Positions 12,187 through 21,253 of a stretch of 64,000 bases of DNA are shown one piece after another (positions within the stretch are counted from its first letter, which is position 1; the number at the start of each line of letters is the position of its first letter). The position numbers were made by a program, and so were the translations under genes. Source of the stretch: Planctomycetota bacterium (lineage in GTDB: Bacteria; Planctomycetota; PLA2; JAEUHO01); the NCBI GenBank assembly GCA_020851795.1, contig JADZCA010000006.1, positions 140,455 to 204,454 of the forward strand. The letters run 5' to 3'. The notes beneath the pieces were generated by a model that saw nothing but the letters and a program-made list of their open reading frames with translations, ran no database searches and had not been told where the DNA came from.

Positions 12187-14019
12187 CTACGCGGGGCCCA
12201 GCCGCTCGTGCAGGAGCCTCGCGATCCGCTCGCCGACACCCGGCAGCGCGGCGAGGTCTTCGAGCCGGGCCGCGCGCACGCCCTCGACCGAGCCGAACCG
12301 CTCGAGCAGCGCGCGACGGCGGCGCGGCCCGAGCCCCGGGATCCCGTCGAGCGCCGTGCCCGTCATCGCCGCGCTGCGCCGCTTGCGCTGGTAGCGCCCG
12401 GCGAAGCGGTGCGCCTCGTCGCGCACCCGCACGAGCACGCGCAGGCCGGGGTCGTCCTGGGCGAGCGCGAGCGGATCGTCGCGCCCCGGCACGACGACGC
12501 GCTCGTCGCTCCACGCCCCGCCCGCGGCGCGGCGCGCCTTGGCGAGGCCGACGGTGGGCGGCGGCTCGACGCCGAGCGCGCGCACGGCCTCGACGGCCGC
12601 CGCGACCTGCCCCGCGCCGCCGTCGATGAGCACGAGGTCGGGCAGCGCGCCGAGCGCCGACCCCTGCGCGAAGCGGCGGCGCAGCACCTCGGCCATGCCC
12701 GCGTAGTCGTCGCCGCCGGCGGCCTCCTTCACGGCGAAGTGGCGGTAGGCGTCCTTGTCGGGCACGCCGTCGGTGAGGACGGCCATCGCGGCGACGGGCT
12801 CGTGGCCGCTCGTGTGCGAGAGGTCGTAGCCCTCGATGCGCCGCGGCGGGGCCGCGAGCCCGAGGTGGCGCCCCAAGGTGGCGAGGTCGGCCGCGACCGC
12901 GCGCACGCTGCTCACGTGCTCGGCGAGCGCCGTCTCGGCGTTGCGGCGCGCGATCTCGACGAGGTCGCGCCCCGCGCCGCGCGCGGGCGCGCGCAGCGAC
13001 ACGCGCGCGCCGCGCAGCGCCGAGAGCACCTCCTCGACGCCCTCGGGGTCGGCCGGGAGCTCCTCGACGAGCACCTCGGGCGGCACCACCTTGCCGTCGG
13101 CGTGGAACTGCGCGAGGAAGCCCGTGAGCACGTCGCGGCGCGCGAGCGTCGTGCGCTGCGGGTAGGTGCGCGCCGCGAGCAGGTGGCCGTCGCGCACGAA
13201 GAGCACCGCCACGACGGCGACGCCGTCCCCCTCGGCGACGGCGACGACGTCGCGGTCGGCGCCGTCGGGGCTGACGGCCTGCTGGCGCGCCACCGACGCC
13301 TCGAGCGCCTGCAGGCGGTCGCGCAGCGTCGCCGCGCGCTCGAAGTCGAGCGCGTCCGAGGCACGCTCCATGTCCGCCTGCAGGCGACGCGCGAGGCCGT
13401 CGTCGCGGCCCCGCAGCACCGCGAGCGTGCCCTCGACGAGCTCGGCGTAGGCCTCCTTCGACACGAGCCCGACGCAGGGCGCGGCGCAGCGGCCGATCTC
13501 GTGGTAGAGGCACGGCCGGTCGCGCTCGGCGAGCTCGCGGTCGCTGCAGGAGCGCAGCGGGTAGAGCGAGCGCAGCCAGGCGAGGGTGCGGCGCAGCGAG
13601 CGCGCCTCGGCGAACGGCCCGAAGTAGGTCGCGCCGTCGCGGCGGATGCGGCGCACGAGGCGCAGCCGCGGGAAGTCGTGGGCGCGGTCCACGCGGACGA
13701 CGAGGTAGGCCTTGTCGTCCTTGAGGCGCAGGTTGAACGGCGGGCGCTCGCGCTTGATCGTGACGTTCTCGAGCAGCAGCGCCTCCGCCGCGGTGCGCGT
13801 CTCGACGACGTCCACGTCGGTCGCGCGGCGCAGGAAGAGCCGGACCAGCGGCCGCGTGTCGCGGCCCGCGAGGTAGGTCTTGACGCGCGCCCGCAGGTCG
13901 CCGGCCTTGCCGACGTAGAGCACGTGCCCGTCCGCGTCCTTCCACAGGTAGATGCCCGGAGACGTGGGCAGCCGCGCGGTCTTGGCGAGCAGGGCATCGG
14001 GCGGTGACGCGGGAGCCAC
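12187..14019 (-). CDS. uvrC: Excinuclease ABC subunit C
   Basis: Makes both incisions around UvrB-marked lesions in nucleotide excision repair. The 610 residues run in order: GIY-YIG nuclease (PGIYLWKDADGHVLYVGKAG, 21-40), a Cys-containing middle region (CSDRELAERDRPCLYHEIGRC), a UVR helix pair (about 235-260) that binds UvrB, the RNase H-like endonuclease domain with EGYDLSHTSG and VLIDGGAGQ, and two C-terminal helix-hairpin-helix motifs (IPGLGPRRRRALL and LPGVGERIARLL). The GTG start is set by the domain start; TACCAT is 6 bases upstream and no Shine-Dalgarno is seen. uvrB lies 1.2 kb away on the same strand. Confidence 0.93.
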   Translation of the reverse strand: MAPASPPDALLAKTARLPTSPGIYLWKDADGHVLYVGKAGDLRARVKTYLAGRDTRPLVRLFLRRATDVDVVETRTAAEALLLENVTIKRERPPFNLRLKDDKAYLVVRVDRAHDFPRLRLVRRIRRDGATYFGPFAEARSLRRTLAWLRSLYPLRSCSDRELAERDRPCLYHEIGRCAAPCVGLVSKEAYAELVEGTLAVLRGRDDGLARRLQADMERASDALDFERAATLRDRLQALEASVARQQAVSPDGADRDVVAVAEGDGVAVVAVLFVRDGHLLAARTYPQRTTLARRDVLTGFLAQFHADGKVVPPEVLVEELPADPEGVEEVLSALRGARVSLRAPARGAGRDLVEIARRNAETALAEHVSSVRAVAADLATLGRHLGLAAPPRRIEGYDLSHTSGHEPVAAMAVLTDGVPDKDAYRHFAVKEAAGGDDYAGMAEVLRRRFAQGSALGALPDLVLIDGGAGQVAAAVEAVRALGVEPPPTVGLAKARRAAGGAWSDERVVVPGRDDPLALAQDDPGLRVLVRVRDEAHRFAGRYQRKRRSAAMTGTALDGIPGLGPRRRRALLERFGSVEGVRAARLEDLAALPGVGERIARLLHERLGPA

Positions 14020-14092
14020 GGGAGGATGGTAGGACGCGGGGACCGCCCGCCGCCCGCGCCGCCGCGGAGGGATCCCGGCCGCGACGAGCCCC

Positions 14093-14121
14093 TTGACGGC
14101 GTCGGGGGGCATCGTTAGTGT
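14093..14121 (+). promoter_or_regulatory. Candidate sigma70-type promoter for the DinB gene
   Basis: TTGACG (14093-14098), a 17-base spacer and TAGTGT (14116-14121), followed 35 bases later by the GTG start of the DinB gene. Spacing and the -35 are good; the -10 is moderate. Confidence 0.5.
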
Positions 14122-14156
14122 CTTGTTCGTATCCCCTTCACCCCCCGGAGACCGCC

Positions 14157-14663
14157 GTGAACTGGACCGACCTGCTGACCGCGAAGATCGAGGAGACCTA
14201 CGGAGCCACGCTCGGCCTCGCCCAAAAGGCGAAGGACAGCGAGCTCGGCTTCCGGCCCGCCACGGGCGGCAACTGGATGACGCTCGGGCAGCTGCTCGAC
14301 CACCTGACCAACGCCGGCGGGACCTGCGTGAAGGGGTTCGTAACGGGCGACTGGGGCATGCCCGAGGGCGCCGAGATGACGATGCCCAAGGCCGAGGACC
14401 TCCCCAAGGCGGCGTCGGTGGCGTCCGCGGTGGCGGGCATCGAGGCCGACCGTCGCGTCGCGCTCGAGATGGTGCGCAAGGCGGGCGAGGCGGCGCTCGC
14501 GTCGAAGTCGGTGACCGCGCCGTGGGACCCGACGCCGAAGCCGCTCGGCCTCCAGTGCCTCGACATGATCAGCGGGCACCTCTCGACCCACAAGGCGCAG
14601 CTCTTCTACTACCTCAAGCTGCTCGGCCACCCCGTCCACACGGGCGACCTGTACGGGATGTGA
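14157..14663 (+). CDS. DinB-family four-helix metalloprotein
   Basis: A 168-residue DinB-like protein. The family is a four-helix bundle with a metal site made by three His residues; candidates here are His49 (LLDHLTNAGG), His141 and His145 (SGHLSTHKAQLFYYL). Members act as thiol transferases or damage-induced proteins of uncertain role. The GTG at 14157 is preferred because GGAG (14147-14150) is 6 bases upstream; the earlier ATG-like start at 14118 would add 13 odd residues. The gene sits between uvrC and uvrB but on the opposite strand, so a repair role is only suggested by place. Confidence 0.8.
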   Translation: MNWTDLLTAKIEETYGATLGLAQKAKDSELGFRPATGGNWMTLGQLLDHLTNAGGTCVKGFVTGDWGMPEGAEMTMPKAEDLPKAASVASAVAGIEADRRVALEMVRKAGEAALASKSVTAPWDPTPKPLGLQCLDMISGHLSTHKAQLFYYLKLLGHPVHTGDLYGM

Positions 14664-14830
14664 CCGACGCCGCGCCCGCGCCGACCGCGGCGCGGGCGCG
14701 GCCTGCCGACCCCGCGTCGCCGCCACCCGCCGCCCGGTCGCGACCGCCCGCAGCGCCGCACGCGCGCGAAGCCGCAGAGCCGGCGTTCCCCTTGATCCTG
14801 CCTTTGCAGCCTCGGGGTTGGCTCGGCGCC

Positions 14831-15178
14831 ATGGACCTCCTCAAGCACGAGACGAACGTCGAGCACCACCCCCGCGGCCGTGTGCTCGTGCAGCAAGGCT
14901 CCCCGGGCGACCGCATGTACGTGCTGCGCGAGGGCGAGGCCGAGATCCGCGTCGGCGAGCAGGTGGTCGAGCGCGTCGGCCCGGGCGGGTTCTTCGGCGA
15001 GATGTCCCTCGTGGACCACGGCCCGCGGTCGGCGTCGGTGGTCGCGGTCACCGACGTGACGGTGGTGCCCATCGACGAACGTCGGTTCCAGCGGATGGTC
15101 CAGGAGACGCCGGGCTTCGCGGTGCACGTGTTCCGCGAGCTCGTGCGTCGGCTGCGCCGGGCCGACGCGCGCCTCTGA
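14831..15178 (+). CDS. Single-domain cyclic-nucleotide-binding-like protein
   Basis: A 115-residue protein that is essentially one cNMP-binding beta-roll: VLVQQGSPGDRMYVLREGEAEI, then the phosphate-binding-cassette region FFGEMSLVDHGPRSAS (54-69). There is no DNA-binding helix-turn-helix and no effector domain, so it is not a CRP-type regulator by itself. An alternative GTG at 14660, overlapping the DinB stop as GTGA, would add 57 Ala/Pro/Arg-rich residues; that start is possible and would make the gene coupled to dinB. Ligand unknown. Convergent with uvrB. Confidence 0.75.
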   Translation: MDLLKHETNVEHHPRGRVLVQQGSPGDRMYVLREGEAEIRVGEQVVERVGPGGFFGEMSLVDHGPRSASVVAVTDVTVVPIDERRFQRMVQETPGFAVHVFRELVRRLRRADARL

Positions 15179-15199
15179 CGGCGGCGCGACGGGTCGGTG

Positions 15200-17278
15200 T
15201 CACCGCGTGGCCGTCTCCGGGTCGTCGCCGACGCCGAGGCGCACGAGCAGCGCGTCCACGCGGCGCACGTCGTCGCGGTGCTTGGCCGCGTCCTCGAAGC
15301 GCAGCGCCTTCGCCGCCTCGCGCATCAGCGCCTCCGCCTCGGCGCGTCGCTTGAGCAGCGCTGCGCGGTCGTCGAGCGCGGCGTCGGCGCCGCGGTCGAG
15401 GCCCGTCACGTCCACGTAGTCGCGGTCGGCGTAGGCCTCGGCCACGGTCTCGCGCACCGCGCGCACGACGGTGCGGGGCGTGATCCCGTGCGCCTCGTTG
15501 TAGGCGCGCTGGTGCTGGCGCCGCCGCTCCATCTCGTCGAGCGCGCGCCGCATCGAACCGGTCTCGGTGTCGGCGTAGAAGATCACCGTGCCGTGCGCGT
15601 TGCGCGCCGCGCGCCCCGCCGTCTGGATCAGCGACGTCTCCGAGCGGAGGAACCCCTCGCGGTCGGCGTCGAGCACCGCGACCAGCGACACCTCGGGCAG
15701 GTCGAGGCCCTCGCGCAGCAGGTTGATGCCGACGAGCACGTCGAACACGCCCAGCCGCAGGTCCTTCAGGATCGCCGCGCGCTCGAGTGTCGTGACGTCG
15801 CTGTGGAGGTAGCGGACCTTGACGCCCACGTCGCCGAGGTGCTCGGTGAGCTCCTCGGACATGCGCTTGGTCAGCGTCGTGACGAGCACGCGCTCGCCCT
15901 TCTCGGCCCGCACGCGGATCTCGCGCAGGACGTCGTCCACCTGGTGGCGCGCGGGGCGCACGAGCACCGGCGGGTCCACGATCCCGGTGGGCCGCACGAC
16001 CTGCTCGGCCGACACGCCGCCGGCCTTGCCGCGCTCCCACGGGCCCGGCGTCGCCGAGACGTAGAGCGCGGAGGGGATGCGCGCCTCGAATTCCGCGAAG
16101 GTCAGCGGACGGTTGTCGAGCGCGCAGGGGAGCCGGAAGCCGTGCTCGACGAGCGTCGTCTTGCGCGAGCGGTCGCCCTCGAACATCCCCCCCACCTGCG
16201 GGATCGTCACGTGGCTCTCGTCCACGACGAGGAGGAAGTCCTCCGGGAAGTAGTCGAGCAGCGTCCACGGCGGCTCGCCGGGCGCCCGCCCGTCGAGGTG
16301 GCGGGAGTAGTTCTCGATGCCGGGGCAGAAGCCCGTCTCGCGCAGCAGCTCGAGGTCGTAGCGCGTGCGCCGCTGCAGCCGGTCGGCCTCCACGGGCTTC
16401 TTGTGGCGGCGCAACCAGCCGACGCGGTCCTCGAGCTCGGCCTCGATGGCCCCCACCGCGCGCTCGAGCGCCTCCTGCCCCGTCACGTGGTGGCTCGACG
16501 GGTAGAACGCGCACTCCTCGAGCGGGCGCAGCAGCTCGCCCGTCAGCGCGTCCACCTCCTCGATGCGGTCCACCTCGTCCCCGAACCACTCGATGCGCAC
16601 GACGCGGTCGTCGCGGTCGGCGGGGCCCACCTCGACGACGTCGCCGCGGGCGCGGAAGGTCGCGCGCCCCCGCTCCATGTCGTCGCGCCGGTACTGGATG
16701 CGGACGAGGCGCGTCAGCACCTCGTCGCGGTCCACGCGTTCGCCGCGGCGCAGCGCGACGTGCATCGCCTCGTACTCCTCGGGCGAGCCGAGCGCGTAGA
16801 TGCACGAGACGCTGGCGACGACGATCGCGTCGCGCCGCGTGAGCACCGAGCGCGTCGCGGCGTGGCGCATCCGGTCGATGCGGTCGTTGATCGAGGAGTC
16901 CTTCTCGATGTAGGTGTCCGTCGAGGGGATGTAGGCCTCGGGCTGGTAGTAGTCGTAGAAGGAGACGAAGTACTCGACGGCGTTCTCGGGGAAGAGCTCG
17001 CGCAGCTCCTCGAAGAGCTGGGCGGCGAGCGTCTTGTTGGGCGCGAGCACGAGCGCGGGCCGGCCGCTGCGCGCGATCACGTTCGCGACGGTGAACGTCT
17101 TGCCCGACCCGGTGACGCCGAGCAGCACCTGGTGGCGCCGCCCCGCCTCGAGCCCCGCGACGAGCGCGTCGATCGCCGCGGGCTGGTCGCCCTTCGGCAC
17201 GAACCGGGTCGTCAGCCGGAACGGCCGCCCCTCCGACGGCCTCGACGGCCGTCGGGGGCGTCGCACCGCGTCGGTCAC
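15200..17278 (-). CDS. uvrB: Excinuclease ABC subunit B
   Basis: DNA helicase-like damage verifier of nucleotide excision repair. The 692 residues contain Walker A GVTGSGKT (54-61), the beta-hairpin [18 protein letters not shown] (109-126) that wedges between strands, the Walker B VVDESH, helicase motifs including [13 protein letters not shown] and QTAGRAARN, and a C-terminal UVR motif (about 655-690) that binds UvrC. The GTG start follows the stop of the upstream zinc-ribbon gene by 4 bases, and GGGAAG within that gene's end serves as ribosome binding site, so the two are cotranscribed. Confidence 0.96.
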   Translation of the reverse strand: MTDAVRRPRRPSRPSEGRPFRLTTRFVPKGDQPAAIDALVAGLEAGRRHQVLLGVTGSGKTFTVANVIARSGRPALVLAPNKTLAAQLFEELRELFPENAVEYFVSFYDYYQPEAYIPSTDTYIEKDSSINDRIDRMRHAATRSVLTRRDAIVVASVSCIYALGSPEEYEAMHVALRRGERVDRDEVLTRLVRIQYRRDDMERGRATFRARGDVVEVGPADRDDRVVRIEWFGDEVDRIEEVDALTGELLRPLEECAFYPSSHHVTGQEALERAVGAIEAELEDRVGWLRRHKKPVEADRLQRRTRYDLELLRETGFCPGIENYSRHLDGRAPGEPPWTLLDYFPEDFLLVVDESHVTIPQVGGMFEGDRSRKTTLVEHGFRLPCALDNRPLTFAEFEARIPSALYVSATPGPWERGKAGGVSAEQVVRPTGIVDPPVLVRPARHQVDDVLREIRVRAEKGERVLVTTLTKRMSEELTEHLGDVGVKVRYLHSDVTTLERAAILKDLRLGVFDVLVGINLLREGLDLPEVSLVAVLDADREGFLRSETSLIQTAGRAARNAHGTVIFYADTETGSMRRALDEMERRRQHQRAYNEAHGITPRTVVRAVRETVAEAYADRDYVDVTGLDRGADAALDDRAALLKRRAEAEALMREAAKALRFEDAAKHRDDVRRVDALLVRLGVGDDPETATR

Positions 17279-17282
17279 GGGC

Positions 17283-18359
17283 TCACTTCCCGCCGTCGGG
17301 GGTCCCGCCGCCGCCCGCACCGCCGCCCCCGCCCTCGCCTTCGTTGGCCTCGCGGGGGTCCCACGGCTTCATCGGGTTCTTCCAGAGCTCGTTGTCCCAC
17401 CAGAGCATCCACGACTTCGCGGAGGACTCGACGAACTTGGGGTCGGAGGCGGCCACGATCGCCGACATCGACTTGCGCTTGCGCTCCTGGTAGCCGTCGA
17501 TCTTGCGCAGGATGCGGTCGGCGATGGCGGCCTTCATCTTCCCGAGGCGCTCCTCGAAGCCCTCGCTCTGCTTGACGGTGTAGAAGACGTTGATCAGCCG
17601 CGGCGCGGCCTTCATGCCGATCGCGACGAGCTGCTTCTCGGCGTCGCGGCTGTCGGCGCCGGCGCTCTCGAAGACCGCGGTCTGGATCAGCTTGTCGATC
17701 TGCGCCTTCTCGTCGTCGCTGGCCTCGGGGTGGTGGCCCACCTCGTGCAGCGTGCCCTTCGCGGCCGGCGGCGCCTTGGGCGCGTCCGACATCGCGGGCT
17801 CGCCCGAGCCGCTCGGCGTGCCCGCCGGCGGGGTGGACGAGCCGCCGCCCGCGCCCGACGGGGCCGCGGGCCCCGTGCCCGGAGCGGGCGTCGGCGCGGC
17901 GGGCGCCGAGGGCGACGCGCCGGGCCCGCCGTTCGCGCCGGCGGTGGTCTTGTCCGGCTCGGCCGGCGTCGAGGGCTTGCTCCGCTTCGACGCGATCAGC
18001 GCGATGCCGCCGACCACGACGAGGCCGATCAAGGACCACACGATCGCCATGTTGGCGTTGTCCTTCTTCGGCGGCGGCCCGCGCCGCCCGCCCTCGTCCT
18101 CCTCGCCCGCCTCCTCGGCGCGCCGGTGGCGCATGCGCGCCGCCGCCGCACCGGCCGAGCGACCGGAGCGGTGCGCCCCGGAGGGACGCCCGCCGCCCCC
18201 CGCGGCGGCGGCCGGCGCGGCCGGCGCGGTGCGGAACGCCGACAGGTCCATCGGCGTGCCGCACCCGGTGCACGCGAACACCGCCGGCGGGTTGGCCGGG
18301 AGGCGGAACCTCTTCGAGCAGGTCGGGCACTGGATCTCGGTGACGGCGCCGTCGGCCAT
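17283..18359 (-). CDS. Zinc-ribbon, single-TM protein with HEAT-like C-terminal domain
   Basis: A 358-residue protein of unknown function. Residues 1-40 hold a zinc ribbon with CPTC and CTGC. A charged stretch leads to one membrane segment (about 106-122), then a long Pro/Ala/Gly/Ser linker, then a helical domain (about 205-330) ending in [14 protein letters not shown], a motif shared with other HEAT-type proteins of this window. It ends in a Gly-rich tail. The topology suggests a cytoplasmic zinc ribbon and an exported helical domain. It lies 4 bases upstream of uvrB, but nothing in it suggests DNA repair. Confidence 0.7.
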   Translation of the reverse strand: MADGAVTEIQCPTCSKRFRLPANPPAVFACTGCGTPMDLSAFRTAPAAPAAAAGGGGRPSGAHRSGRSAGAAAARMRHRRAEEAGEEDEGGRRGPPPKKDNANMAIVWSLIGLVVVGGIALIASKRSKPSTPAEPDKTTAGANGGPGASPSAPAAPTPAPGTGPAAPSGAGGGSSTPPAGTPSGSGEPAMSDAPKAPPAAKGTLHEVGHHPEASDDEKAQIDKLIQTAVFESAGADSRDAEKQLVAIGMKAAPRLINVFYTVKQSEGFEERLGKMKAAIADRILRKIDGYQERKRKSMSAIVAASDPKFVESSAKSWMLWWDNELWKNPMKPWDPREANEGEGGGGGAGGGGTPDGGK

Positions 18360-18494
18360 GGGCGGATTCCCGGAGGGAGACGCGCGATTCTATGCCGCCG
18401 CCCGCGATCCCGGAACGGCGGCGGCGCCGCCCGGGACCCGCGCGCCCCGCGGGCCCCGTGGCGTCCCCGCGGCCCGTCGCCGCCCCGTCCGCCT

Positions 18495-19427
18495 ATGCTC
18501 GGGGCCGTGGCCCTGCGGCTCCCCGCCTTCTACCGCGCGCTCTCCCAGCTCCACAGCGCCGCCGTGCCGTGGCCGGACGCGGTGGAGCGGGCGGGCGCCG
18601 GCGACCGGCGAGTGGCGCCGGCCGTCGAGGCGCTGCGGCGCGGCGAGCCGCTCGCGTCGGCGCTCGACGGCGTCCTGCCGCCGCTCGACCACGCGGCGGT
18701 CCACGCCGCCGAGGCGTCGGGCCGCCTCGAGCCCGTGCTCGCCGAGCTGGCCGACCGAGCCGAGGCGGCGGCCGCTCAGGCCCGCGAGCGCGCGGCGCAG
18801 CTCGCCTACCCGTTCGTCGTGGCCCACCTCGCCGCGCTCCTGCTCCCGGTGCCCAACCTCGTGATGGGCGACACGGCGGGCGCAGCCCTCTGGGCCGCGG
18901 CGGTGCTCGTGCCCCTGTGGGGCGCCCTCCTCGTGCGGCGCGCCGCGCGGCGCGCCCTCGACGCGACGCCGCGCGGGTCGTCGCCGCCCGCGTGGACGAA
19001 CCTCCTGCGCACGCGGGCGTCGGTCGAGGAGGCGGACGCGCGCGCGCTGCGGGCGCTGGGCTGGCTCGAGGACGCCGGCGTGCCGCTGCTCGAGGCGGTG
19101 CCGCTGGCCGCGCACGCGGGCGCGGGCGGTCGTGTGGCGGCCGACCTCACGGTCGGCTGGGCCGCGGTGCGGTCGGGGCGCCCGCTCTCGGCCGCGTGGG
19201 CCCGCACGCCGGGCGTGGTCGCGTCCGCGTTGCGCACCGGCGAGGAGACGGGCCGCCTCGCCGAAGCGTGCCGCCACGAGGCGCTCGCGCTCGACGGCAG
19301 TGCGACGCTGCGGCGCGCGAAGACGACCGCGCTGCTCAAGCCGCTCGCGATCCTCCTCATCGGGCTCGTCGTCGGGGCGCGGGTGATCCTCTTCTACGCC
19401 GGCGCGCTCCGCTCGGCGATGCGGTAG
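18495..19427 (+). CDS. GspF/PilC-like type II secretion inner-membrane protein, solitary
   Basis: A 310-residue protein with two tandem T2SS-F-like domains, each a helical bundle followed by membrane helices (about 115-150 and 280-305). The second half shows the domain repeat LLEAVPLAAHAGAG and ALRTGEETGRLAEA, and the first shows AVHAAEASGRLEPVLAELA. GspF/PilC proteins sit at the cytoplasmic-membrane base of type II secretion or type IV pili. No other secretion gene is nearby. GTG at 18507, 7 bases after TATGCT, is an alternative leaderless start. Its TAG stop begins a 57-base hairpin repeat. Confidence 0.78.
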   Translation: MLGAVALRLPAFYRALSQLHSAAVPWPDAVERAGAGDRRVAPAVEALRRGEPLASALDGVLPPLDHAAVHAAEASGRLEPVLAELADRAEAAAAQARERAAQLAYPFVVAHLAALLLPVPNLVMGDTAGAALWAAAVLVPLWGALLVRRAARRALDATPRGSSPPAWTNLLRTRASVEEADARALRALGWLEDAGVPLLEAVPLAAHAGAGGRVAADLTVGWAAVRSGRPLSAAWARTPGVVASALRTGEETGRLAEACRHEALALDGSATLRRAKTTALLKPLAILLIGLVVGARVILFYAGALRSAMR

Positions 19428-19481
19428 GAGCCCGTCTCGGTGACGGGCTGCCGGGTCGCCCGCTCCCGGGACGGGCTCCTA
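19425..19481 (+). terminator. 57-base stop-codon-embedded hairpin, type A
   Basis: The element begins with the TAG stop of the GspF-like gene. Its 5' arm TAGGAGCCCGTC pairs with the 3' arm GACGGGCTCCTA (19470-19481); a smaller internal hairpin CCCGTC/GACGGG (19431-19446) is an alternative fold. A 57-base element with the same arms lies at 52894-52950 at the stop of another gene, identical at 48 of 57 positions. There is no T-run after it. Confidence 0.75.
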
Positions 19482-19792
19482 ACCCCGGATTTCCCACGAA
19501 AGACGAGGGGCGTCGTGGACCGACCCAACGGCGACCCGCGGTCGGGGCCGATGCGGCCGACGAACCGCGGGGGAGATCGGGATCGGAAATCGGGGTCATG
19601 TGGTCTCGCCACAACAAGGGAGAACCGGGGTCCGGCGCCTTCCCCGCAGACGGGGGAAGTCGCTGCCCGACCCCGATTTCCCCAGACCCACAGCCTTGCG
19701 GTCGCGCCGGACGAAGCGAGGCGCGGGCGACGCGACGGGCGAGACCCCGCGCGGCGCGCGCCCGAGAGGCGCCCCCCGACGGGCGACGGTCG
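19428..19792. other. Non-coding spacer rich in inverted repeats
   Basis: This 365-base spacer separates the convergent GspF-like and ThiF-TusA genes. After the type A hairpin comes a stretch with TTTCCCACGAAAGACGAGG (about 19490-19508) related to the type C repeat. A 13-base perfect inverted repeat, GGAAATCGGGGTC (19585-19597) and GACCCCGATTTCC (19669-19681), encloses a hairpin CTTCCCC/GGGGAAG (19639-19659). No open frame in it has coding character. Confidence 0.65.
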
Positions 19793-21253
19793 CTACCGCG
19801 AAGTCGGCAGCGACAGCAGGCCGCCGGGGAGGCGCAGGACGGCGCGCATCGCGGCGTCGCAGAGGAGCGCGCCGAGCGCGCGAGCCCGCGGCCCGTCGGG
19901 CGAGGGTTCCACCTCGAGGCGCGCCGCCACCGGGCCCTCGAGCACAACCGCGACGCGCGGCGTCGGCGGCGACGCGTCCGCCACCGCCCGCGCGACCGCC
20001 CCGCGCGCGAGGAGCGCCCGCGCGAGCGCCTCGCCCCGCGTCGTCGCACCCGGCGCCTCGCGCAGCGGCCACGGCGGGCCGGCGACGGGGATCGGCGAGC
20101 CGTCGTCGAGCTCCACGGCGCCGAACCCCGCAGCATTCAGGTGCACCGCGGCCGCGAGCGCGACGTCGCCCGTCCCGACCACGCGCGCCGTCGCGGCCCC
20201 GAGGCGCCGCTGGCCGCCCTCGCCGAGCTCGGCGAGCACGATCTGGCGCGCGTAGCGGCGCAGCCACGCGTCGCTCGCGTCGTCGGCCCCGGCCGCCCGC
20301 ACCCCGCGACGCACGACGACGCGCACCCCGTCGCCCTCGGCGACCTGCTCGAGCACGTCGTGCCCCAGCGCGACGAGCCCGTCGGGCACCGTGCTCGCGC
20401 CCTCCTCGCCGAGCCACACCGACAGCGTGTCGCGAGCGGCGAGCCGTTCGACCGCGCGGCGCGCGCGCAGGAGGTTCATCGGGCACGCCTCGTCGCGCAG
20501 GTCGAGCGCGTCGGGCGGTGCCGGCGCGCGCGGCGCCGCCACCGCCCGCTCCGCGCGCCCCGGGCGCACGGCCGCGCGCGGGTCCGCACCGGCACCGCAC
20601 ACCGGGCACGCGGGGTCCGCCTCCACGTGCAGCGTCCGCACGCGGCCCGCGCCCGCGTCGAGGACGAGCAGCCCCTCCGAGGGCGCACGCGGCGCGCGCC
20701 GCCGCCGCGCCGCGACGCCGGCCGCGAGCGCGCCCACGGCGCCCACCACGCCGGGGAACACGCCGAAGCGCGCGCAGGTGTCGCCGCCCTCGTCGCCGGC
20801 GGCGAGCCGCCCGAAGAGGCACGCGAGGCACGGACGTCCGCCCGCCGGCACGTCGAGGACGCGCCCCTCCGAGCCGATCCCCGCGGCGTGCACCACCGGA
20901 CGCCCCGCGGCGACCGCGAGCGCGTGGACGAGGTCCTTGGTCGCGGCGCCGTCGGTGGCGTCCACGACGACCTCGACGTCGCCGAGGAGCGCGTCCGCGG
21001 TGGACGCGTCGAACGCCGCGACGACGGGCTCGACGGCGAGCCCCTCCCGCGCGAGCCGCGCCGCGGCGACCTCGGCCTTGGGACGGCCCACGTCGTCGGG
21101 CCCGAACAGCACCTGCCGCGGCAGGTTGCTCGTCTCGACGCGGTCGGGGTCGCACAGGCGCAACGGGCCGACGCCCGCGTCCGCCAGCGCCCACGCGCAG
21201 GGGGCGCCGATCCCCCCCACGCCCACGACGAGCACGCGACCGCCGCCGCTCAC
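19793..21253 (-). CDS. ThiF/MoeB-like adenylyltransferase fused to TusA-like and second partial ThiF-like segment
   Basis: A 486-residue fusion. Residues 5-230 are an E1-like adenylating domain: GVGGIG (11-16), Asp35 and Asp37, NLPRQ (43-47), paired Cys142/145 and Cys216/219 for zinc, and a candidate thiol at Cys160. Residues 249-316 resemble TusA sulfur carriers, LRDEACPMN with Cys257. Residues 330-385 look like the start of another ThiF domain (LRRYARQIVLAELGEGGQ) whose nucleotide loop is degenerate (VVGTGDVALA). ThiF/MoeB activate ubiquitin-like carriers for sulfur transfer; TusA relays persulfide. The GTG start overlaps the upstream membrane-protein stop as GTGA. Substrate unknown. Confidence 0.75.
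   Translation of the reverse strand: MSGGGRVLVVGVGGIGAPCAWALADAGVGPLRLCDPDRVETSNLPRQVLFGPDDVGRPKAEVAAARLAREGLAVEPVVAAFDASTADALLGDVEVVVDATDGAATKDLVHALAVAAGRPVVHAAGIGSEGRVLDVPAGGRPCLACLFGRLAAGDEGGDTCARFGVFPGVVGAVGALAAGVAARRRRAPRAPSEGLLVLDAGAGRVRTLHVEADPACPVCGAGADPRAAVRPGRAERAVAAPRAPAPPDALDLRDEACPMNLLRARRAVERLAARDTLSVWLGEEGASTVPDGLVALGHDVLEQVAEGDGVRVVVRRGVRAAGADDASDAWLRRYARQIVLAELGEGGQRRLGAATARVVGTGDVALAAAVHLNAAGFGAVELDDGSPIPVAGPPWPLREAPGATTRGEALARALLARGAVARAVADASPPTPRVAVVLEGPVAARLEVEPSPDGPRARALGALLCDAAMRAVLRLPGGLLSLPTSR

Noticed and set aside
19490..19700. CRISPR-like array
   Set aside because: The repeats here are inverted and unevenly spaced, with no regular spacers and no cas genes.
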